DNA of 21,642 nucleotides from an uncultured Chitinophagaceae bacterium. GTDB taxonomy: Bacteria > Bacteroidota > Bacteroidia > Chitinophagales > Chitinophagaceae. The translations under genes and the position numbers were made by a program. Below, piece by piece: positions 16,908 through 21,642 of this stretch. How positions within the stretch are numbered: the first letter of the stretch is position 1; each line of letters begins with the position of its first letter. Location: positions 1-21,642 of the forward strand of contig CAMPGT010000031.1 in NCBI GenBank assembly GCA_946885665.1. The letters are read 5' to 3'. The notes under the pieces were generated by a model. That model worked only from the letters and a program-made list of their open reading frames with translations, ran no database searches and was not told the DNA's origin.

Positions 16908-17975
16908 ATGAAATATATCAAAGGCCTTGTACGGCAATTTATACGGCTCGTTAACGATCCAAAGCAAACTTATTTTCCGGAAGCAAAGCAAAAAGGCAAG
17001 GTTGCCATCTGGGTCGATAACCTTGTTTGGGTGATGCGCCACAAAGAGATTAACCGCTTTTATTATGCGTATGGCCTCGACAGAAAGAATACCGACGTTG
17101 GCCGGGAAATCCTGTCGTATCGCGACTTCCGGAGTATTCGCGATAAACGCAACCTGCGGTTGAAGGGCATGAATTTTAACTATGCCAGCCTGATGCGCGA
17201 CAAATTCGTGTTCGGGCAACTGATGTCGAGCCTCAATTTTCCCACTCCCGCCAATATAGCCTTGCTCGACAACAAAGAATTTACCTGGCTGGATACGATG
17301 AAAACCGTTTCACTCGATTCGCTGGTTACCGAGAAGATAAGCATTAATGGTTTTTGCAAAAAGCTCACAGGTATTAAAGGAGAAGGTGCGTTCCCGTTAC
17401 AGATAGACGCCGGTAAGGTTTTCAGTGACGGAAGAGAAATTTCGCTCGGGGAGTTGAGAGCGAAAATGAGCGGCATCTACCTTTTGCAGGAGCTGGTTGC
17501 ACAGCATGCCGACCTTGCCCGGCTCCATCCCGAATCGGTAAACACACTGCGCATCCTCACCTTTAACAATGATGGCAACATTGAATTATTCAGCGCGTCG
17601 CTGCGGGTGGGCACCCAACACAGGAGCGTTGACAATTGGGGCGCCGGCGGTATTGCGATAGGCATCGATCTCGATTCGGGCACTTTGCGCGAATACGGCG
17701 TTTACAAGCCGGGATTCGGCGGCCGTGTAAAGAAGCATCCCGACACGGGCATAACTTTTCTCGGCTATCCCATGCCGTATTTTAAAGAATGTATAGACCT
17801 GGCCTGCCGCCTGCACCGCTATTTCTATGGTATTCATTCTATTGGATGGGACGTTGCCGTAACGCCCAATGGACCCGTTTTCATCGAGGCGAACGAAGAC
17901 TGGGACGGCAGCTTTGCCATGTCGCTGGAAGATAACTTCAAAAGCAGGTTCCTGAAAATGTACGAAAAGGCATAA
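16908..17975 (+). CDS. Sugar-transfer-associated ATP-grasp protein, copy A
   Basis: A 355-residue cytosolic protein of the sugar-transfer-associated ATP-grasp type (older records often call relatives hexapeptide transferase family protein). The ATG at 16908 is preferred to an in-frame TTG at 16896. Likely ATP-grasp elements are the lysine and glycine-rich stretch FCKKLTGIKGEGAF (149-162), NTLRILTFN (212-220), RSVDNWGAGGIAIGID (239-254), and the metal-binding end motif GWDVAVTPNGPVFIEANEDWD (313-333) with Asp315, Glu327 and Asn329. ATP-grasp enzymes join a carboxylate to an amine or thiol through an acyl-phosphate; which substrates apply here is unknown, though the family is found in polysaccharide or cell-surface contexts. 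A clear paralogue follows 158 bp downstream on the same strand. Confidence 0.82.
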   Translation: MKYIKGLVRQFIRLVNDPKQTYFPEAKQKGKVAIWVDNLVWVMRHKEINRFYYAYGLDRKNTDVGREILSYRDFRSIRDKRNLRLKGMNFNYASLMRDKFVFGQLMSSLNFPTPANIALLDNKEFTWLDTMKTVSLDSLVTEKISINGFCKKLTGIKGEGAFPLQIDAGKVFSDGREISLGELRAKMSGIYLLQELVAQHADLARLHPESVNTLRILTFNNDGNIELFSASLRVGTQHRSVDNWGAGGIAIGIDLDSGTLREYGVYKPGFGGRVKKHPDTGITFLGYPMPYFKECIDLACRLHRYFYGIHSIGWDVAVTPNGPVFIEANEDWDGSFAMSLEDNFKSRFLKMYEKA

Positions 17976-18133
17976 ACACAATTCTTCTCAAATCCTTTCC
18001 CATGCCGGATTATTTACATACATTAGAATTCTGCATCAACCCCTTAAGAATGTTTGTTGAATAGTTGCTGTGGTGTTTGCAAACTCCAATATTCTGCGAC
18101 CAATTATTCACTGTTTACCAAACATAACGCCCG
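17976..18133 (+). promoter_or_regulatory. Gap between tandem ATP-grasp genes, probable promoter region
   Basis: This 158-bp gap holds no ORF of note. It is AT-rich and long enough for its own promoter for copy B, so the two paralogues need not be cotranscribed. The only structure I see is a perfect 10-bp palindrome, GTTTGCAAAC, at 18075-18084. No terminator hairpin followed by a T run was found after copy A. Confidence 0.3.
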
Positions 18134-19237
18134 ATGAAGCCCGAGAAAAAAATCTACGCCGTTACGCAGAAGTTAATCTATCCCGGCAGTTTATTAATGC
18201 AGTTTTTGAAACTGGTGACTAATTCCCAACAGAGTTATTTTCCGAAAACCGAGCGGAAAAGTAAATGGTCCATATGGCTCGAAAATATGCTGTGGGTGGC
18301 CCGGCACAAAGAAATTAACCGGTACTATTACATTTACGGCCTCGACAGAAAGGGAAACTTTACACAAACGGAAAAACTGGGCTATCGCAGGTTTCGCCGC
18401 TTGCGCGACACCCACAACCTGCGGCCAAAGGGCATCAACTTCAATTATGCGTGCCTGTTACGAGACAAGTTTGTATTCGGACAGTTGCTCGCAAGTCTTC
18501 AATTTCCCACACCAAAAAATATCGGTCTTATCGACAATGGGGAGCTTACCTGGCTCGACGGGATGAGGAAGGTTCCGCTGTCAGCGATTGCAGATGATCC
18601 TGACCTGGAGATCGACGGCTTTTGTAAAAAGCTTGCGGGCCTGAAGGGCGAAGGGGCGTTTCGCCTGCGCATTGCCGGAGGCAAAATATACAGCGGCGCC
18701 GAAGAGCTATCGGTGCAGCAATTGCAAAAGAAGATAACCGGCCAGCACCTTTGGCAGCAACGTGTGGTGCAGCATCCCGACATGAGCAGGCTGAACGCCA
18801 GCTCGGTAAACACCATGCGCATACTCACGTTCAACATCAACGGCAGGGTTGAATTGTTCAGCGCCGCTTTAAGGATAGGTGGCAACAACAGGAGCGTTGA
18901 CAATTGGAACGCCGGTGGTATAGCGGTGCCCATCGATGTTCAAACGGGCACACTTAGGAAAGAAGGGTTTACCAAGCCCGGCTATGGCGGCCGTTGCGGG
19001 GAACATCCGGAAACCGGCATAACTTTTCTCGGCTACCAGCTTCCGTTTTTTAAAGAGAGCGTTGAACTGGTTTGCCGGCTTCACCGGTATTTATACGGCA
19101 TCCATTCCATTGGATGGGATGTGGCCATAACACCGGATGGTCCCATTCTCATTGAAGCCAATGAAGACTGGGACGGCAGCTTTACCATGAGCACGGAACC
19201 GAATTTTAAAACGCGGTTCCTGCGCATGTATCAATAG
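18134..19237 (+). CDS. Sugar-transfer-associated ATP-grasp protein, copy B
   Basis: A 367-residue paralogue of the preceding gene; by eye well over half of the aligned residues are identical, with identical blocks such as RHKEINR, YGLDRK, RDKFVFGQL, NFNY, GITFLGY and IHSIGWDVA. ATP-grasp elements are FCKKLAGLKGEGAF (163-176), RSVDNWNAGGIA (253-264) and the end motif with Asp329, Glu341 and Asn343 (LIEANEDWDG). The N-terminus is about ten residues longer than copy A. All presumed catalytic positions are kept in both copies, so neither looks degenerate. Substitutions cluster in residues about 70-90 and 145-215, where acceptor specificity may lie. The gene is tail-to-tail with the GH5 gene with 3 bp between stops. 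Confidence 0.82.
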   Translation: MKPEKKIYAVTQKLIYPGSLLMQFLKLVTNSQQSYFPKTERKSKWSIWLENMLWVARHKEINRYYYIYGLDRKGNFTQTEKLGYRRFRRLRDTHNLRPKGINFNYACLLRDKFVFGQLLASLQFPTPKNIGLIDNGELTWLDGMRKVPLSAIADDPDLEIDGFCKKLAGLKGEGAFRLRIAGGKIYSGAEELSVQQLQKKITGQHLWQQRVVQHPDMSRLNASSVNTMRILTFNINGRVELFSAALRIGGNNRSVDNWNAGGIAVPIDVQTGTLRKEGFTKPGYGGRCGEHPETGITFLGYQLPFFKESVELVCRLHRYLYGIHSIGWDVAITPDGPILIEANEDWDGSFTMSTEPNFKTRFLRMYQ

Positions 19238-19240
19238 CCG

Positions 19241-20383
19241 TTATTTTTTCTGCAAAAGGGTAAGCAGTTTCCGGTCCAGCTTTTGGCCGTGCCAGTCTTC
19301 GTAAGCCACATCATCGCGATTAGAATTCATCACGCCGAAATCTCCTGAGAATTCCCACAGCGCGAAACCGATGCCGTTGGAACGAAGGATATCCAGCACA
19401 TCGCTGAACCAGGCGAGGAAAACATTGTGCGGTGTTTTTCGCCAGCAGCCGCATTCTCCGCAGTGTACGCCTACGCCGCTGTTCTTCAGGTCGATCCATG
19501 GCTTATAAAATTTCTCCAGCATTTCGCGGCTCAGGTATTTATCGCCCACTTGCCCGGGCCATTTTGGATCGGGCACATTGGCCGTATCCTTCATTGCCCA
19601 TGGCGCCTTGTAATGTGAAATGATGCCGGGGAAATAGCCGCGGCAGCTTTGTGCGATGTTCAGGTCTTTTATTTCGGGTATCACATCGCTGCCCACGTTG
19701 TTGCCGTCTGCGATCACCAGGTGATTCGGGTTTTCTTTGCGGATAGCCTCAGCGGCGGCTTTCGCGACTTTACGATAAACATCGCCGGGCACCGGGCTCC
19801 TTTTCGAATGTTGGTCGTTCATGTCTTCGCGGTCGCTGGGCTCGTTAACGAGGTCGAAGCTTATTTTTTTAGGAGATGTGTTCTTGTAGCGTTTTGCCCA
19901 CATGTTCCAGTGAAAATAGAATGCTTTCTGCGCTGCTTCGTCGCGCCACAGGTTGAAAGGTTCATGGAACCCCGCGTTCACGCAGTAGCCTGGTGCACGG
20001 TGCAGGTTGATGCTTGCATGTATGCCGTATTTATGTGCAAGTGCAATCAGGCTGTCTATTTTTTCCACGGCCTGCTCATCGATGTTATAGGTTTCCTCCG
20101 GCGTTATGTCGCGCGTTCTGTCGATTTTCAGGTAAGAGGGATAAGCAATCGGTATCCTCACAAAGTCGAAACCCCAGTCGCGCATCCAGCGGAACTGGTC
20201 CTCGGTGGTGGAGGGACGGGCGTGGGCAGGATTCGGATTAAAGAAGTCGGTGAGGTTGAAGCCTCGCCACTGAGGCAGTTTATTTTTTACGGGCGCTTTG
20301 AATGCAGCGAGTGCATCGGGTGCATTTAATCCGAGTGCGGTAACAGCGAGTCCGGTGTTGCGGAGAAAAGATCTTCTTTCCAT
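19241..20383 (-). CDS. Exported GH5-family glycoside hydrolase (endoglucanase-like)
   Basis: The 380-residue product starts with a Tat-like signal (ERRSFLRNTGLAVTALGL, residues 2-19, cleavage near ALAA) and should be periplasmic or secreted. The catalytic domain is a GH5-type TIM barrel: RGFNLTDFF (40-48), MRDWGFDFVRIPIAYPSY (67-84), INLHRAPGYCV (125-135), FDLVNEPS (176-183) with acid/base Glu181, ISHYKAPW (255-262), GVHCGECGCW (305-314) with nucleophile Glu310, and ALWEFSGDFG (341-350) with the platform tryptophan 343. Retaining cleavage of a beta-glucan or mannan is the family expectation; the subfamily is not assignable by eye. There is no carbohydrate-binding module. The lipoprotein gene lies 26 bp upstream on the same strand, so the two are likely cotranscribed. 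Confidence 0.92.
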   Translation of the reverse strand: MERRSFLRNTGLAVTALGLNAPDALAAFKAPVKNKLPQWRGFNLTDFFNPNPAHARPSTTEDQFRWMRDWGFDFVRIPIAYPSYLKIDRTRDITPEETYNIDEQAVEKIDSLIALAHKYGIHASINLHRAPGYCVNAGFHEPFNLWRDEAAQKAFYFHWNMWAKRYKNTSPKKISFDLVNEPSDREDMNDQHSKRSPVPGDVYRKVAKAAAEAIRKENPNHLVIADGNNVGSDVIPEIKDLNIAQSCRGYFPGIISHYKAPWAMKDTANVPDPKWPGQVGDKYLSREMLEKFYKPWIDLKNSGVGVHCGECGCWRKTPHNVFLAWFSDVLDILRSNGIGFALWEFSGDFGVMNSNRDDVAYEDWHGQKLDRKLLTLLQKK

Positions 20384-20409
20384 AATGGCAATTCTATTTA
20401 GTTCGGTTA

Positions 20410-20982
20410 TTAAAGTTTACTCACTTCTGCTTTAAGAAAAACCGGTGCGGTGCCGGGCCCTGCGCCATCTTTATCGGAGTAGCGTCTCACCAGCTCCATG
20501 ATATCATCTATCGCTTTTTTGTTTGGCTTTGTGGGATCACTGGCTTCGCGCCATTGAGAGATGACATCCTCTCCGAAAACGCCCCCGAACGTGGTGAATA
20601 CGTCAAAAATCGCGTCCACTTTTCGGCCATCGTTAAAAATGATGAACACCTCGTTGGGTTTTAAAGGCTGGTAGGCAACGGCGTCTTTGCCCAGGTTGGC
20701 ATACTCGCGACTGTCGTCGCTCAGGATGCTGTCGGTGGCAAAAAGTATCGTGGCGTTCGAGGCAGCCTCGTCGACTGCATTGAAAGTGACTTTGTAATAG
20801 GTGTTGGTCATGGACACAACAAGGAAGCCGGTTTTGGGGGTTACCAGGTCGGCAGGGGTAACATTTATTTCCAGCACGGTTCCGTTGATGATATCGGGTA
20901 TCACGACCTGCGGGGGTTCGGGATCATCTTTGGAACACGACAGCAAAGCAGTTAACAGCACTAGAAATATAAGCCGGTACAT
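20410..20982 (-). CDS. Hypothetical lipoprotein upstream of the GH5 gene
   Basis: I do not recognise this 190-residue protein. It begins with a lipoprotein signal, MYRLIFLVLLTALLSC, with acylation expected at Cys16 followed by SKDDPEPP, a Ser/Asp/Pro linker typical of Bacteroidota lipoproteins; the acidic residues after the cysteine suit surface export. The body (about 30-130) looks mostly beta-stranded (LEINVTPADLV, YYKVTFNAVD, NEVFIIFNDGRKVDAIFDVF), and the C-terminus has one probable helix (KKAIDDIMELVRRYSD). No catalytic motif is visible. With the GH5 gene 26 bp downstream it may be a glycan-binding or accessory partner, but that is a guess from position only. A strong dyad lies 11 bp upstream of its start. 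Confidence 0.8.
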   Translation of the reverse strand: MYRLIFLVLLTALLSCSKDDPEPPQVVIPDIINGTVLEINVTPADLVTPKTGFLVVSMTNTYYKVTFNAVDEAASNATILFATDSILSDDSREYANLGKDAVAYQPLKPNEVFIIFNDGRKVDAIFDVFTTFGGVFGEDVISQWREASDPTKPNKKAIDDIMELVRRYSDKDGAGPGTAPVFLKAEVSKL

Positions 20983-21285
20983 TTGGAAAAGTTGTTGCGT
21001 AAGATACGCAACGCAGGTGAAACATGTATCCGCCTCCGTGAGGTTGCCTTTCCTTTATTATCCGATTACCTGTTCATTCATTTTCTGTAGATGGTTTCCC
21101 GGGGAGGAGTTATATTGAAGATGCCGTTAAAAGGTTTGGCAGTTTCCCAAAAAAGGATTATCTTCTGTCAACTTATCGCCTTTACATGATTTGAGCCTCC
21201 GAATCAACAGTACCGAATCTAGGATGGTACTTTTTGAATGCTTTCCATGCACCGACAATAAGCAGTTTATCACTTTTTAAATGTA
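20983..21285. other. Non-coding stretch upstream of the lipoprotein gene
   Basis: About 300 bp with no convincing gene on either strand. Besides the dyad at 20994-21012 I see only AT-rich and pyrimidine-rich sequence. It should hold the - strand promoter of the lipoprotein/GH5 pair and perhaps a + strand promoter for the small ORF at 21286, but I could not place either to a clear consensus. Confidence 0.4.
20994..21012 (-). promoter_or_regulatory. Perfect 19-bp dyad before lipoprotein/GH5 unit
   Basis: GTTGCGTA, a 3-base spacer AGA, then TACGCAAC: two exact 8-bp inverted arms. It sits 11 bp upstream of the ATG at 20982 on the - strand. It could be an operator or, if transcribed, a leader hairpin with a 3-base loop close to the ribosome-binding region. 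There is no T run right after the - strand copy, so it does not look like an intrinsic terminator for that strand. Confidence 0.5.
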
Positions 21286-21492
21286 ATGTGCATGGCATAT
21301 TCAACGGGCTATTCGCGGGAAAATCTTACTGCGAAGGCCGAGCAGCTCAGAAGCCAAATGGAGCGATTTATAACGAATGGAAAGGAGTTTGGCGAAGTAA
21401 AAAAAATTTACCAGGAATATAAGCAGGTATTGGCTCAACTCAACACGCTTGACGCCGGGAGGCAACGCAGTTCTTCGAGTGGGTTGCGGTGA
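21286..21492 (+). CDS. Small hypothetical helical protein
   Basis: I do not recognise this 68-residue ORF. ATG codons at 21286 and 21292 are both possible starts. Most of it (about residues 13-55) is predicted by eye to be one or two amphipathic helices: ENLTAKAEQLRSQMERFI, then EVKKIYQEYKQVLAQLN. The charge pattern and lack of rare-looking codons favour a real gene over chance, as does the lack of such composition in the other frames. It stands alone, about 300 bp from the lipoprotein gene start and just before the tandem repeat array. A longer upstream frame at 21234 in another phase looks like noise. Confidence 0.45.
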   Translation: MCMAYSTGYSRENLTAKAEQLRSQMERFITNGKEFGEVKKIYQEYKQVLAQLNTLDAGRQRSSSSGLR

Positions 21493-21518
21493 TTGTTGCA
21501 AGGTTTCTCCCGGATGGG

Positions 21519-21642
21519 ATGGCGCTCAGGCCTCGGCGGTAGAATGTATCCCCCGCTGGCGGGGATGGCGCTCAGGCCTCGGCGGTAGAATGTATCCCCC
21601 GCTGGCGGGGGTGGCGCTCAGGCTTCACGGTAGAATGTATCC
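21519..21642. repeat. 46-bp tandem repeat array with internal hairpin (runs off right edge)
   Basis: Two identical 46-bp units lie at 21519-21564 and 21565-21610, and a third diverged unit starts at 21611 and is cut by the edge after 32 bases. Each unit begins ATGGCGCTCAGG (GTGGCGCTCAGG in the third). Each full unit carries CCCCCGC-TG-GCGGGG, able to form a GC-rich hairpin. The third copy is one base shorter up to the TATCC point and has three local changes. A degenerate partial copy may precede the array at about 21505-21518. Since 46 is not a multiple of three, it is not a coding repeat, and there are no spacers, so it is not CRISPR. Confidence 0.9.

Noticed and set aside
18075..18084. GTTTGCAAAC palindrome between the ATP-grasp genes as an operator
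   Set aside because: A 10-bp palindrome can easily occur by chance and no second copy was seen in the window's other gaps.
19649..20329. 226-codon + strand ORF antisense to the GH5 gene
   Set aside because: It mirrors a well-supported GH5 coding sequence and its protein is Cys/Val/Phe/His-rich without domain signals; a shadow of codon bias.
21025..21047. Possible decayed copy of the 46-bp unit (TGTATCC followed by a GC-rich stretch)
   Set aside because: Only the first seven bases match well; the rest needs several gaps, so chance is as likely.
21519..21642. CRISPR array at the right end
   Set aside because: The 46-bp units are directly adjacent and identical throughout, with no unique spacers and no cas genes in view.

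Overview
The window reads as a chromosomal segment of a Bacteroidota bacterium, most likely a free-living Chitinophagales or Cytophagales type; the genus cannot be resolved from the sequence alone. The signs are a SusC/SusD pair, lipoprotein signals with short Bacteroidota-style lipoboxes, weak Shine-Dalgarno sequences, AT-rich promoter gaps and many exported carbohydrate-related proteins. The left end cuts into the SusC gene and the right end cuts into a tandem repeat, so both edges are incomplete. Nearly all of the window is coding.

Region 1 (1-11178, + strand) is one tightly packed unit of seven genes with gaps of 34 bp or less: SusC-type TonB-dependent transporter, SusD-type surface lipoprotein, an exported c-type cytochrome fused to a DUF6797-like region and a PVC-type dehydrogenase propeller, an exported ThuA-domain protein, a cytosolic alpha/beta hydrolase, a cytosolic IolE-like sugar isomerase/dehydratase, and a Tat-exported D-tagatose 3-epimerase-like enzyme. 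The unit contains no recognisable glycoside hydrolase and no dedicated regulator. My reading is import of a sugar-like compound across the outer membrane, redox processing in the periplasm linked to cytochrome c, then hydrolysis and isomerisation. This is the best candidate for something undescribed.

Region 2 (11202-15345) is a pair of divergent units sharing an AT-rich gap: a zinc alcohol/polyol dehydrogenase to the left, and a ROK regulator plus L-ribulokinase (araB) to the right. The ROK protein has lost the catalytic aspartate expected of sugar kinases, which fits a pure sensor-repressor. Polyol oxidation to a ketose, C3 epimerisation by the region 1 enzyme and phosphorylation by the ribulokinase would make a coherent route, but that is inference.

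Region 3 (15342-19237) holds a CPA1-type cation/proton antiporter on the - strand, whose stop codon overlaps that of araB, followed by two tandem paralogous sugar-transfer-associated ATP-grasp proteins on the + strand. Region 4 (19241-20982, - strand) is a small lipoprotein gene followed by an exported GH5 endoglucanase-like enzyme; a perfect 19-bp dyad lies just upstream of the lipoprotein start. Region 5 (20983-21642) is mostly non-coding, with one short helical ORF and then an array of a 46-bp unit carrying a GC-rich hairpin that runs off the right edge.
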